Positions 1 through 47,900 of a stretch of DNA of 64,000 bases are shown in pieces; position 1 is the stretch's first letter, and every line of letters starts with the position of its first letter. The DNA is taken from assembly GCF_018139145.2 (NCBI RefSeq), contig NC_059471.1, positions 99,140,914 through 99,204,913 of the forward strand. The letters are read 5' to 3'. The notes beneath the pieces are model-generated. The model was given only the letters and a program-made list of their open reading frames with translations. It was not told where the DNA came from and did no database searches. This stretch comes from Gymnogyps californianus. Its lineage: Eukaryota > Chordata > Aves > Accipitriformes > Cathartidae. The position numbers were made by a program, and so were the translations under genes.

Positions 1-5069
<5,069 letters not shown>

Positions 5070-7903
5070 TAAGTATTGTGTATGCCTCTCTCTAGTGTGC
5101 TGAACTGGCAAGGCACGTTCTTGTACCCGTATGCACTAACAACCAAGTCGTCTGTCAAATGGAAGGTAGAAGTGGTGAGCTGTGAGCTGCTGCTGCAAAA
5201 TAAAATGTCCCATTTTAAAATCCTTTTTTCTGTTTTTCACCTCCTGTTGGATATTTCCAGAGAGTCTGTAGGGTGCACTGGCATTTAGTACAGTGATTTT
5301 TAGTAGGTTTAGAGTACTTTATAAGAGGACTGTGGGCAGGATTCATCCCATTAAAAGTAGACTTGCGCAGTGAAAGTCTCTAGTCGCCTTAACTTCCCTT
5401 TGTAGCCAAAGGAGAGGAACACTTTTAGGGATAGTGTATCTGACCTACTTCAGCTGTCCACTTTCGGGTGAGATGAATTGCCCCGTGGTGCCTGTTTCTC
5501 TCTGTTAACCATAGCAGGAGTTCAGGACATTTAGCTCAGCTGTAGGTATTTCCACTGCAAGAGTCTCAGGTTAGCTGAGATGCATTTCAGCCTTCCTTTT
5601 CATTCATCACACTCCTTCCCTGGGGAAAACTGTGTTCACCTGCTTCCAGGACAGATCTCCAGCCAGAAGGGGTACATGACCTGTTGCAGTCCACCCAGGG
5701 AGCTGCAGGCAGACAGGAGGGTTAGCTGGTGGCTGTCCATGGGCAGAGCTCAGAGTCCCAGGGCAAATGACCTTGTGCAGCAGGTAGGAAAATGAGAAGG
5801 TAGATGGGGTATTTTAACTTTTCCTTGTAATTGCGAATCATGTCCTGATTGTTGTGATGGACTGTCGGGTTCCCCTCCCACACACACCAAACACGTAGGG
5901 CTGTCAGTACGGTGCTGCTCCAATCCCACCTTCTCCCCATTTTGTCTCAGTAAGAGGAGGTGCCTGTTGTGGGTGAGGTGAGAAGGAGGAGCAGACCCCA
6001 GGCCTGGGTTTGGAACTTGCTCTCAGACATCTCTGTATAGGATTAGCTCTTCTCCATCTCCCCTTCCTCGCCTTCATTTGCTGGGTGCCTGTAACTGTAC
6101 CCTGTGTTTGCATGTGAGCAAATCTGCAATTATATTCCCACATCCATAGAGTTAGCTAAGACTGTATCCCAAACTCTGTCTTCTTTCTCCCTGTATCCTT
6201 GCCTTACAGAAGAGATGCCCACCATCCCACTGAAAGCCCCACAGAGCTTTTTCTCCTTTTCACTGTTACTAAGTTGCCCTAAAGATCAGTCAGGGTATGG
6301 TGACCTTCACAATCTCACAGTCAGTTTTGACCTTGTCCTCTTGTCTTTTGGTCTTTTTGTCAAAAAAAAAAAAAAAATCTAGTGATTAGGTCTCAGCTCT
6401 CCACCCCTCTGTTGGAGAGCCCTAGGGGAGACAGAGGTGGGTGCAAGGTTTTGCATCAGTAACATACTTCCTGCCCTCCTCCAAAATGGTCATTGCTGAA
6501 GGATTCTGGAGCCCTCTGAACACACAAGTCAGTACTTAAATATGCTAATGATAAAAAAAATAGTGTGATTGTTCAGGTTAGAATCACTTACCAGTCAGAT
6601 GCAGGAGTTTCTTCCTTTGATGTGTCCCCTGTGGGTAAAACTCTTGCCTCTGCTTTTCCCAGCCAGATGAAGAAGTAGTTTTCCTGCGCAATAATCTGCC
6701 TGCTTTGGTCTTATAAGGATAGGCAGGGTCCTATCCTTCTAGCTGGCTCCATAATATGGTCTGCTTCCGTATGAAATCATGCTAAGGCTGAGCCAGTGGT
6801 AACGTAAATAAAATCAGGCTTGTATCTTGGTTACCACAGGAAAATTTCTAGTTATTTTGCTGAACAAAAGGGGAAAAATGAAAGCTCTGTCTTCTTTGTA
6901 ATTGAGGACAATCACCCTAAAAGAAGTGCTCTGTCTGGAGTTCCCTTTTCTATTCTCCTCCACAGACCAAATCAAAATAGGAATTTTTGCCTGTGTGCAA
7001 TAGCTGGCTTTTTTAATTCAATGGGGTTAATTATTCTGTATTAGATCTATAGTGGGCTCTGATTTCCAGTCCTGTTAGTCTACTGAACAAGTGCAGCAAT
7101 TATGGGCAGAGTTTGTCTCAATATTTCTCTAACAGGTTTTCTTTTTTCTTTACTGGAATTTTTATTTTAAAATAGTGAGTCCTTTAAGAACTGAGATCAG
7201 AGAATCCATGAACATAGTTATAAAAGGTCTGCTTGCATGAGACCTACATTTTTGCTTGCCTTTTACATCCGTGAACATTGTTTGCTTATTTGGGGATGAA
7301 ATAGTTTGTGGTGGATATTGATCATAGTCTCTTGGCCACATTTTTAATACAAGTTAAGCTTCATATTTGTTTGAAAGAGTGAGAAAGGTAACGTACATAC
7401 AATAGCAAATACATACGTGAATAATTAGTATGCCTATGGCCAAAGCAAAGTTCCAAATTTCATTTGGAGTAAGAACATCTTGAAATCATATAGCCTTTCT
7501 AAACAAAATTAAAACCAAGGCCATTAACATGCTACAGAATATTCCTCTAATGCCCATTATAGCATGCTTTTTAAAAAATAATTTTGTCCAGCCATGAATC
7601 CCAGCTCCCAAAATCCTTACGTTTTTTAACCCCCACTCTCCAAAAAATCCTTATGATTTTGAAAGCATAATGAGTTTCTTGCTTTGTCCTTCAAAGAAGA
7701 TCCAAAGTAGAATATTTTAGAACAATATTTTGCCTCAATTTTTCTGCCATTGTCCTTGCCAGAAGTCATTTGCAGCTGACTGTTAAAGCATAGTAAAATA
7801 ATCATTCAAAAGAGTCTGTACCACATATTGGAATTGGGTTATGTTACTTTGCTATTTGCCTCATTACAGATGATTGCAAATGAACCCTGGGATTTCTTTT
7901 GTG

Positions 7904-7950
7904 CTTTTTTTCTTTTCTTTTCTTTTCTTTTCTTTTCTTTTCTTTTTTTC
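7904..7950. repeat. (TTTTC)n microsatellite
   Basis: About nine units of TTTTC, followed by a run of C. It is a simple pyrimidine-strand repeat in an intron and likely length-polymorphic. Confidence 0.9.
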
Positions 7951-9318
7951 CCCCCCCCTTAACTGGGATATATGCAGTGTAGGAGCTCTAAATAGGAGTC
8001 TGTTCCAGGGACATCCCAAACAGATGTTTTTACCATCCATTTAAATATATAAGTACAGAGTGCAAGAAAGCAGGTCACTGGTATCATATTTTGTGTATCC
8101 CTGAATATATTTTAAATACCTCCTCTATAAGAACCAGCTGAAGGCTTCTCAAGTACGTAGGCAAATCCCAGTTTAGCTGTTCCGCGGATGGGACTCCAGG
8201 CTGGGCTGCTCCTGCCAAGGCTCAGTTTGAGAAGGGAAAAAGTGAAGCAAAGTGAACCTGGGATAGAGGACCCAGGGAATGGTGTGCTGTTCTTGAAGGG
8301 TGAGGAATGGTAGCTGCAGAAGGGGGCTGTGCCTCCCATGGCATCTGCTGCTGTAGCCCCCAGCTCCTGGGGGCAGCCCGCCTCACTGGGCTTCTGCCCA
8401 GGCATGGGGGCAGGAGGGCAGTGGCTCCTTTGCTGTTGCCATCAGCTTGTTGTCTGAGGTGGTTTTGCACTTTGCCTGGGCCCAGCATCGAACCACATGC
8501 GGTTCTCTGCAGCAAACAAGGAGACTGTCAGTGTGTGATGTTTTCTAGCCACAACTTTTCCTTACCATTACTTTAATTCCTCCCCTGGTGGCCCCTATCC
8601 TGTTTCGAAGTCCATGCAGTACTTTGTATTTTTGTATTAACTGTTTGCAAATGGGACCACATATATCTTTCACAAAGTCTTTTGAAGTTAAAAGCATATG
8701 GAGAAGATACGAAGCTACTCTGAGTTTTGAGTAGGCATGCACAGACAATACCTTTAAAAGTCAGTTCTGCTTTTTTATTATTTAATTATTACTTTCAATT
8801 GAAGACATTGATTTCCTGTAGATGTGACCTTCCTAAGAGCCAGAGCTGTAATTTCTTGCATGCTTACATTTTTACTGAGTTAATTCCTCAGGCTGCACAA
8901 AAGAATCTATGCACTGGAAACATAGATGCCTGATGACCCAAAAGGCGAGAAAGGAGCTGGCTAATCAATTAGTCAAATTGACATTGGCCTTCCCAATAGC
9001 ATCCTGGCAGATTGTGCTTTCACTAAGCCAGACATAAACAGCATGGCAAGCTCAAAAATATAACCCATCTTGATGCCAAATAAGGACCTTGAGGCTCCTG
9101 ATGCATGCAAAATCGTTTGTTTAACTACTGGCTGACACATTTCTAATGAGACAGACAGTAAGTTGCTGTAAACTGAATGTGGTTTTGCCTTCAGTGGCTC
9201 AACTTTTTGCTGGCACCTAGAGAGCAGAAAAACCTCTGTGGTCATCTTTCATTGAACTTGGCATTTAGGATTTTATCTAGATATTCACATAAAATTTACT
9301 TAGGCCATTTGGGCTAAG

Positions 9319-9352
9319 AAACTAATCCAGAAACTAATCCAGTTTCTGGATT
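9319..9352. repeat. 12-bp tandem duplication with 11-bp hairpin
   Basis: The unit AAACTAATCCAG occurs twice in a row at 9319-9330 and 9331-9342. The second copy also forms part of a perfect inverted repeat, AATCCAGAAAC at 9324-9334 and its complement at 9342-9352, with a 7-nt loop. No function is known to me. Confidence 0.8.
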
Positions 9353-10607
9353 GATAGTATAACTTGCATAGTGCCTCTAGCTATTTGCTGTCAAGTGTAC
9401 CCTCCCAGGTGTGGCTGCAGTTCATGAAGATATATCTAAGCTAGTTTTAAACTAACTAGCTCAGGTACTGATTATACTATCCCTTGAGTAGCTTGAATTC
9501 AGCATGAACTGCTCCTTTAATCTCTCCAGCTCCTAACAGGAACCTGCTGCAGCTGCCCTGTGAGCAGTACCTGAGCTAGCTAAGTCAAAGGCCACTTGAA
9601 AATGTCAAAAAGGTTGCTATCACACCTACACCCACGCAACTATGATGTAGATATACTCAAAAAGAGGTCGGTGTGTCAGATAGGAGTAAAAGGAGTTGAT
9701 CAGCATGTGGAGTTTCTTTGTGAGAAGGAAGTCTTAGCAAAGTGGGTGCATGTGGTGAGAAAATACTTAGATGAATATTTGCTGATTTATTCTTTAGTAT
9801 TTGTGTTGCAATGGCTCCAGGATGGGCTTCCACTATGCTGCATGCTGCACAAAACTGTAAATCACATCAGCCTCTTCCTCCAAAAGTTTTCAAACTTAAA
9901 AAGCCGAAATCACAGAGTACTATTTCTGGTGGGGTACATGCACCTCTGGTGATGGCACTCTGCCAGACTTCTGTGAGATACATAAATATATGCCAGGTGC
10001 TACACAAGTGTGTTGGTCTGAGAGCTGCTTTTCTTAGTAAGTTTAGCACAGAAAGTTGGAGTATTAAGCTGGAAGTTGGTCTTGTCATGTTAAGTTCTTT
10101 TTCCAGAGAAGAAGAAAAGGCTCGTCTGTCAGTTAGACTGCAGATAGAAATGCCTGTGTCTTTGCTCATTTCTCTCCTGACAAGGGAATAAATCGCTCCT
10201 TTAATTCAAAGCCTTCAGACCACTGAGAAGCATGGAGAATGTGTTGGCTTCATTCTAGTCAAGTAGTGCAGGGATAACAGTAATAATTGTTAAGGCAACA
10301 CATTTCTGGCTCTCCATTCCTCTGATAGGGGACATGAAGGATGACCAGAGAAATGGTTGCCACCTGGAAAAAATCCAGTGAGAGGATTTCCAAGTAGTCA
10401 TGAGATGCTTCAGTAGTACATGCTGCTGGATCCCAGCCACCACTACTGAGATATTACAGACTGATGGCTGAGTCACAGTAGCAAAGTGTAGTACATAAAA
10501 CACTGGGCTAGTGAGTCAAAAAATGCAGGAGAAAAAATATTGGCATATTACTTAGTGAATGAAAGAATTTTAATGCTCCCGTTGAAAACTGCTGTTTGCT
10601 CTTTCAG

Positions 10608-10886
10608 ATCCAGCGAATTCAGCTCCATCTATTCTAGATGGGTTTGACCACCGTAAAGCCATGGCAGGACAGCGAGTGGAGCTGCCTTGCAAAGCATCAG
10701 GGCACCCCGCACCAAAGTATCGTTGGCTGAAGGACAACGTTCCCTGGGAGCCTGACAGCAGGTTTCGGCAGACAGTTACAGGTTTGCTGATCGAGAACAC
10801 GCGTCCCTCAGACTCAGGCAACTACGTCTGCGAGGTGTGGAACAACTATGGGACTGCTGAGATGATAGGGCGACTGTATGTAAAAC
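10608..10886 (+). CDS. DSCAM: DSCAM exon: Ig domain 3
   Basis: This 279-nt phase 1-1 exon encodes one whole C2/I-set Ig domain. The acceptor is GCTCTTTCAG|AT and the donor is AAAC|GTAAGT, a near-consensus site. The split first codon gives D of [19 protein letters not shown]. Landmarks in order are the B-strand cysteine in [10 protein letters not shown], the core tryptophan in YRWLKDN, then DSGNYVCEV with the second cysteine, ending GRLYVK. The last base (C) joins AA of the next exon to make Q. Compared with mammalian DSCAM as I remember it, differences cluster in the C-D region ([12 protein letters not shown]) and near NNYGTAEM, while the linker is unchanged. Ig3 belongs to the first four Ig domains that fold into the horseshoe. 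It has no N-x-S/T glycosylation site that I can see. Confidence 0.97.
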
Positions 10887-15883
<4,997 letters not shown>

Positions 15884-16180
15884 ATGGAACTCCCAAAATC
15901 ATTTCTGCCTTCAGTGAGAAAGTGGTGAGTCCAGGAGAGCCAGTCTCCCTTATGTGCAACGTGAAGGGGACTCCTCTGCCTACGATCACTTGGACGCTGG
16001 ACGAAGATCCCATTGTGAAGGATGGCAGTCATCGTATCAGCCAGATGATCACCTCTGAAGGCAACGTGGTCAGTTACCTGAATATCTCTAACACTCAGGT
16101 CCGAGATGGTGGAGTTTATCGCTGTACTGCCAACAACTCTGCTGGAGTCGTCCTGTACCAGGCTCGAATAAACGTAAGAG
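15884..16180 (+). CDS. DSCAM: DSCAM exon: Ig domain 5
   Basis: This 297-nt phase 1-1 exon, the longest here, starts after CATGGCAG and ends GAGAG|GTGCTT. The split codon gives D of [19 protein letters not shown]. Core landmarks are SLMCNVKG (first Cys), ITWTLDEDP (Trp) and [14 protein letters not shown] (second Cys), ending ARINVR plus G. Candidate N-glycosylation sites are in YLNISNT and ANNSAG. Ig5 follows the horseshoe and continues the stalk. The next intron is only 819 bp, so this exon and the Ig6 exon form the tightest pair in the window. The donor, which lacks A at +3 and G at +5, is the same weak type as that of the Ig2b exon. A methionine just before the exon (in the acceptor region) is not a start. 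Confidence 0.97.
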
Positions 16181-40990
<24,810 letters not shown>

Positions 40991-41110
40991 TGCCCCCTAG
41001 GTTTGTGGTTCAGCCCAGCGACCAGGATGGGATCTATGGAAAAGCTGTAATTCTCAACTGCTCTGCAGAGGGTTATCCTGTTCCTACCATTGTCTGGAAG
41101 TACTCAAAAG
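40991..41110 (+). CDS. DSCAM: DSCAM exon: first half of Ig domain 8
   Basis: This 120-nt phase 1-1 exon lies between CTTCCTGCAG|TG and AAAAG|GTAGGA. The split codon gives V of [19 protein letters not shown]. The segment carries strands A-C of Ig8, with the first core cysteine in [10 protein letters not shown], which is also a candidate N-glycosylation site (NCS), and the tryptophan in IVWKYSK. The closing G joins GT of the next exon to give the G of KGAGVPQ. Ig8 is the second domain here, after Ig2, that an intron splits in the middle. The exon is short enough to be missed by length-based gene finding. Confidence 0.96.
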
Positions 41111-41269
41111 GTAGGATTCCTCCGGTGGTCACTGGGGACAGACTAATTCTGGTTTAGTAACAGCTTACTCACCTGTAAGTGACTGGTTTAATCTTCATAT
41201 TGTCAGAGGCTGGCAGGGTGCAATAAGGGAAGTATCAGTCACGTTTATACTGTTCTTATATCATTTCCC

Positions 41270-41340
41270 CAAGCATGTGGTGCTGGCCATTGTCATAGAC
41301 ACGAGGCTGAGCTAGATGGACTTTTGGTCTGCCTTAGAGA
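41270..41340 (+). mobile_element. Old CR1/L3-like LINE fragment
   Basis: The core GTGCTGGCCATTGTCATAGA, followed by GCTGAGCTAGATGGACTTTT and GGTCTG, closely resembles the 3' region of ancient CR1/L3-type LINEs (the ctagatggacctttggtctga motif). It is short and diverged. The assignment is by motif recall only. Confidence 0.5.
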
Positions 41341-42764
41341 CATCCTGGAGCTGTGGATGTGTGCCTGTGTTAGCTACGGCCTCAGCAGGCGAGTGGTGAA
41401 ATGGACGGCTGAGAGAAAAGAGATACTGCCTTAATTGAAACAACCTCAGAACAAGGCTCACCGGCAGCATTTGGCTGATTTTTTTCCCCCTTCAAAATTC
41501 ACGATAACATGGCCAATCATATCTTTTCAGCAAAGAAGAAAGGTCAGGTAGCATTAGCATAAGCAGTAATTCAGTATGCGCTTTACATAATGCTTTAACA
41601 TTTTCTTCTCATGTAACAGAGCATTAAAACTGGCCCCACTTGACCCTCAGTAACCACAGGAAATTGACTACTTTTTAATTAAAATGTGCTGCCTGCTAGA
41701 TTGCATCTTCTGGCCAGTTGTCTTCTGGTAGGTTTTGGCAAGGAAACAAACTCTCCAAGCTCTGTATCCAATCTAAATGAGTTAACTCTTTAAAAAGCAA
41801 AACTAGGTGCTGTTGAGAATAAATCCTTATGTAATGCTCCGTGTCATTTTTGGTTTCCTTAGGACCTAAGTCCAAATTATATTTGAAGAAAAAAAGTGAG
41901 GGAAGAGAAATGTTCGTGCTAAAGACTATTTTTGCTTTTATTGATAAATTCTGGTTTGTAGCAAGAAGGGTGCAGAGCTCCAAGTTCCATTAATCTCAAT
42001 GGTATATGGGTTTTTAATTATGAATATAGGTCACAAAGAAGTAATTCTGTTTTGTTGTGTTTGAGTGCTGAAGGAGGAGGCCAAGCCAAGCTAGCTGAAT
42101 TTTAATTAACTGTGAAGAGATAAGCAGCCCATATTAATAAAGGAGAAAGGGATAGTGGTTTGATTTTAGTGACACTGTACCATCAAGTGACTGTTTTTAA
42201 GATTTTCCATTAACAGCTCTGAAGTTTTTAAGTCAAAGAAAGTTTTACTAGATATGTGACGTAGGCAAAGCCATCAAACTGCAGTTTCATTTTTTGGCCA
42301 AAATAACTCTAGATGAAAAGGTCAGTATTCTTACAAAAGCCTGTATTTTGCTAATGGATGACTGCAATTTCAATACCTAGTCTAACTGAGGTGCTGTACA
42401 GGTCTATAGGATATATGCTACATCTTCCCTTAAAGAGATACATTATATAATTGGTTTGTGAGCAAGGTTTGTGCCAAATTCTGAAATAATTATTGAGGTG
42501 AGGCTGGCAGGAGTAAAGCAATCAGATCATAGCTCATCTGTAGGTACCACAACAGAGTAGAAAAGGCATCTGTACACCTGCAGGTAAGTTAGTGTCATTG
42601 GCTTTTTGTGTCAGTGAAAAATGGAAAAAGGGGGTTCATTTTTTTGTACAATGGGATAGACAAGTAGTGGAAATGGACTTGCTGTCTCTAAGGAATAACG
42701 ACAGTGATCAATACAGACACACCATAATCAGCAAGAATCTGTTGTTTTAAGGCCTTCAGACTTA

Positions 42765-43023
42765 AAGAGGCAATGGGCACACACTGAAGCACAGGAGAGT
42801 TCCATCTGGGTATAAGGAAACACTTTTTTATTGTGAGGGTGACTGAACACTGGCACAAGTTGCCCAGAGAGGCTGTGGAGTCTCAACCTTGGAGATATTC
42901 AAAAGCCATCTGGACGTGGTCCTGGGCAACCAGCTTCAGGTGGCCCGGCTTGAGCAAAAGGGTTGGACCACATGACCTCCTGAGGTCTCTTCCAACCTCA
43001 ACCAGTCTGTGATTCTGTGATTC
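42765..43023 (+). mobile_element. CR1 LINE, 5'-truncated 3' end
   Basis: About 259 bp match the end of avian CR1. The segment includes a GGGTGACTGAACACTGGCAC block, TTGCCCAGAGAGGCTGTGGA, GGAGATATTCAAAAGCC and GGTTGGACCACATGACCTCC, then AGGTCTCTTCCAACCTCAAC, and ends in the tandem octamer tail CTGTGATTCTGTGATTC. The orientation is +, the same as DSCAM. It lacks the reverse-transcriptase part, as most CR1 copies do. Several substitutions relative to the consensus I remember suggest an insertion that is not recent. Confidence 0.93.
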
Positions 43024-44731
43024 ATGAGCATGTAGTCCTCTTGCAGATTCATCCATGCAGTTGTGTGTGATAAGCTGCTGTCACTGTTCAGGAAGGACTT
43101 TGGCTGTAATAGGAGTAAGAGTGCATGTGAAGAGTAACAAGCCTTTGCAAACTGTTATGCAAAATTTTGCCCTGTTGTAGCTATCCTCAGGAGTATCAGC
43201 CCTTTCCCTTCTGTGAACACCAAATTGTCCCCAGAATTTTTTATGTGAAGAAATACAAGAAGTGAGTGCTTGCATCTATCTACTTGGGCAATCAATTGCA
43301 GACAGGTAGAGTTAGTGAAGCATAAATGTGCCTTCCAACTAAATGACAGGAAAAACGGCTTATTAAAGAAAAAAAATAAACAAAGGGGGAAATGGGATAT
43401 GCATGTGACTAAAATAGTTGAAAAATCAACAATGGCAACTGATTTTTGTGAAAACATTATCCCTTTAACATTCTGTAAGATCACAGTATCGGCCACCAGC
43501 CCTTCAGTGTAACTGTAAATCCCCAAAGCAAACTCTTCTAGGACTAGAAGGATTTTTAGTATGCATGTCCAGTCTTTTTTAATATTCTAGATGTTGTATT
43601 CATAGGTTGTTATAGCTTGCTGTTTTATACTAAATCATTCCACATAATATTTATTCATCTTATTTCCTCCTGCGCTGACTCAGCCAACTGCATATAGTAA
43701 TTAATGCTGACAGATATTAACTTCGTGTACAGAAAGTGGTATAAGAGAATTCCGTTGAAGAAGACTACCTTATGGTTTCCCTGAAAAATCCCATCTCTTG
43801 CTGCCAAAGTTACAAGAACTGTGCCTTTGTTACGAGAGCCATATCTTAATACACACTTAGAGACTCCCTAATGCTGGAGGAACCTGAACTTGTGGTGGGC
43901 CTCTGGACCATATGGCATGCTGACAGTATGGCAGTATCCTGTTCCCTATTCCCTAAATCACCCAGTATCTTATTTCCAAGGAAACGTAGGTTCTTTCTTA
44001 AAACCAAAGTTGTTAAAGAAATCTTTGGCTTCCTGTCTTTTTATGGACCTTCCATTTTTACGTTACCGCCAAACATGGCACCTCATGCCTGATTAGTGGT
44101 CTGAGCTTTTTGTTTCTTTCTTTGTATTTTTTTTTTTAACAGTCCGAATAAATACTGGCTACAAACATGGCAGAACAGAGATTTTATGTGTCATCAGTCA
44201 GTCAGCTGTAGGAGGAAACAAGCAACACAGTCACTGATGTGGTTTTCCACATTACCCAGAGTTTTGTAGACAAGGTCCTAGAGGTCCCTTGAGTATGCCA
44301 TGTTTACTACAACAGACATCCCTCTTAGTCATAAGAAATTCATTTGGTGTATGCATTAGGGATGCATACTTGTATGACTGTTCAGCTGTAATTGTCAATA
44401 ATTTATCAGCCTCTAAATGTACAACAAATGTGCCTTTTTACCCATAAGCGGTCTGAAAATCTTCATTTTCTCTCTCCCCCTTTCTGATTCTTCCACACCT
44501 GCTTTGTGCTCCTTTTGCCCCTTTATTTTTAACATGGGCAAATTATTGCTACTACTACATTTCAAAAGTCTTTCTTCTTTCCATTTAATGAATTCAGTTT
44601 TGGCAAAGAACCATTCCATTTGCTCTGATGATGTCAGAAGCCATTCATATTTTAATTGAATTGAGCCTCTAAGAACAGGAAGCTATAGTTTCTGCCTTAT
44701 TTTTAAAAAACTGAGATGCTTTCCTTCCTAA

Positions 44732-44944
<213 letters not shown>

Positions 44945-47900
44945 TAAAACACTTCTCTGTGATCCAGATATTACCATTGAGTGAAAAAGGCTTGTCTACT
45001 GCATCCTTAGTTTGGAAGGAGGGGAGGTGGGAAGGGAGGGGAGAGGTTGGTTTTGTTGATTTTAATATAATGTTGGTATTCAGCTGCATGTGGTAGCACC
45101 TGGAAGTTAGTATGGCTAATAAAAAACATTGTTTAGTAGAGGGAGAAAAGAGGACTTAAAGATGAAAAGGATTAACATCTCATTTCAAACATTTGTATCA
45201 TGTCTATGAGCTACAGCTGAGTAGTGAAGGGGAAGTAAGAAAATTCTTTGGTCAAGGGTAAAAAAATGATAACAAAGGAGAAATACCCACAGCAACTGTT
45301 AGAAATCTCAGAAGCTGAAGAAAATATGGATTAAAAAGTCCCTTAATCAATTCTCAAGATACCATAGATAGATACTATAGGTACAATTACTGTAGATACC
45401 ACAAAATGCTATAACATACTATAATATATTATAGATACAGCCACAGTAGTCATTTTGACTTAGCCACTGGCAGGTAACTTTCAGACAGTGCATCTAATTC
45501 TGTTGAATCTGGAGTGTGTACACAACCTCAACCTATCTTTACTTTCTGGGCACAAGAGACAAAAGCAATCCAGTTTTTAGGTGCATGTTAGCTATAACTC
45601 CTTCAAACATGAATATAGCTGAGAATATAGAGGAAATATGAAAAAGAAAAGCTGCAGAGATAATATAATTTCTCACAGGAGAAAAAAGAGACTATTGACA
45701 CTTCAGCATGCCAAATGTTCCTGGATGACCTATTAGACCAGTATTGAAGGAGGTCACCAAGCCATGCACTTTCATGTTTGTAGGATTTTTGAAGATTGAC
45801 TGAGTGCTTTGAAGTTCTGAGATGTCAATTAGCTTGAAAAAGTTTTGCCCTTGAAAGTAATTTCCCCCCCCAGAAAGGAAGGAAAATCCAACCTATTCTC
45901 CATTGGAGAGCTATACTTTAGACCATTAATGTTTATGTTTATGGGTGTTGTTTGTTGTAATGTCAGAGAATGAATAACTAAGTTCTTTGAAAGGAAGAGT
46001 GTCAATTTTGTTAGATTTGCAAGCCCCAGTACCTCAGATGTCCTCTCCACTCTGATTTACTATAGTGGCTTCATCTTCTGAAAAATAACATGGTATCGCA
46101 ACCTCTCAAGCAAGTATATTAATTGCATACTTTTTCTGTGGATCAGTAGAAGTTCCAGCTTCTGTGGTTTCCATAACCAGCCATTTTGGGGCCAATCTTC
46201 GACTGTAGTAGCAATCCACTGCTGTAATATGCTGCAGAAAAACAGCTTTCCTCTGGTTGGCAGCTATGCACACTGCCTGTCTGATCACTGCATGCAGTTT
46301 CATGTGTGATAAAAGAGCATCTCTTATCAAATAAGAGCAGGAGCTTCCCTGGAGAGTCAGTTGCTGTTTGAATCTAATGAAAACCCCTCCGGCTCTGAGA
46401 TAGCAGGCAAGCACGTCTGTACACCCTCACACATCTACGCTAACACACGTACTGCTCCCAGCACGGCTGTTAGAGCAAACGCCGTTAGCGTGTTGGTGCA
46501 TGCGTAGAAGAGGCACAGCTTTAGCTTTAATCAAGCACACATTAAGGACAAGCTGCTTTGAGGAAGTGTGCCATGGTGGGCTCTAGGTATAGCTGGATCC
46601 CCTGTTCTGGTGGCGTGGTTATGGCACGTAATACTTTCACCTGGTCAGGTGGAGTGACTCCAAAGTGAGGGCCTGGACCTGCCTTTATTCTCTCTGGTAC
46701 TGTACCTTGTCATTCGTTGTTTTCTTTTTCTCTGTGGTTATTCTGGGTCCTTTTCCCTCTCCCCACAAGCCTGTTTCTGGACCCTAGTCCTCAGGTATAG
46801 CCCTATTACTAGATAAGAACCTTGGGCTTCCTTCATGAAATTCACAGTGTTCTTAATTTGATCCTGCTCCACAAGGTCACCCTAAATGCCTTCTTTACTC
46901 AGAGGCAGAAGGTGAGACCTGGCCCAGGTAGCTGTTTCTGGGTAACAAAGATGGTAATTAAGAAACAGCCTTCCAAAACATAAACAAAGATTAGCATCAA
47001 TACATTTTGTTGTGGCTTCCTTGTGACAAATTGACTTCCCACCTTCCTTCAGTCTATATATGGGTTAACCGTGAGCAGTAGCTCAAATCACCTGATAAAA
47101 AAGTAGAGTGGCTTAGATTTAGTCACTGATCGTGAAACTACACTGCCTCTCAGAAAGCAAGACATGGCAGCAATCCCTTTCCAACCACCCCCTTCACTAC
47201 TTAACTTTCCCTTGTACCAGATACCTCATGTATGCAGATGCTAACCATTGATAACATCACTGCGAACTTAAAAAAAAACCCTCTTAAGCACAGGTGATTC
47301 TTCTCCTCCATGTTTGATAAAGGTTTCCACCTACTCTGTTAGTAATATTGCTGGATAAATTTTTGCCTTTCATAGATCCTGTGACAAATCTCTTAAATGA
47401 GACTGGATGCTTTACTCTTCCAGAATTTCCAGTGTCATCTGTATCTAAACAGAAAAGCTATTGACCTTTGATGTCAAAAGAGGGTAGACAAATTTTTGTT
47501 TTGGTAGTTCAGAAGTGGACAGAATAAACGTTGACCTAATATACTTCCATGACTTCTACCTCTAAAATTGACAGAGTTTTTCTTAGCGAAAAGCCAGCTC
47601 AAGCTATAAATCAACTTGGCTTGCTTAACAAGACTTTTAATGCTAAGAAGGAAATGGTAGTAATTCCAGATACACATTTATTTAGTGCCTCAGTGTTTGT
47701 TGCATGACACCTTCATGTCAGAGAAGCTGGTCCAGCTTCTTGGTTGAAGGGAGATTGTATGAGGAGGGAGTGCAAAGAAAAAAGATGAGAGGAAAAGAAA
47801 GAGGCTTCAGGAATATTAACAGAAATGTGAAAAGAAAGAGCTGCCAGAGTTGATGCTGAATCAGGAATCACAGGGCTAGAATGGCAGCCATGAAAGCAGA

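Noticed and set aside
9596..10191. Two overlapping + strand open frames of 118 and 126 codons before the Ig3 exon
   Set aside because: They are in different frames, match no known protein and do not join the Ig3 exon in frame.
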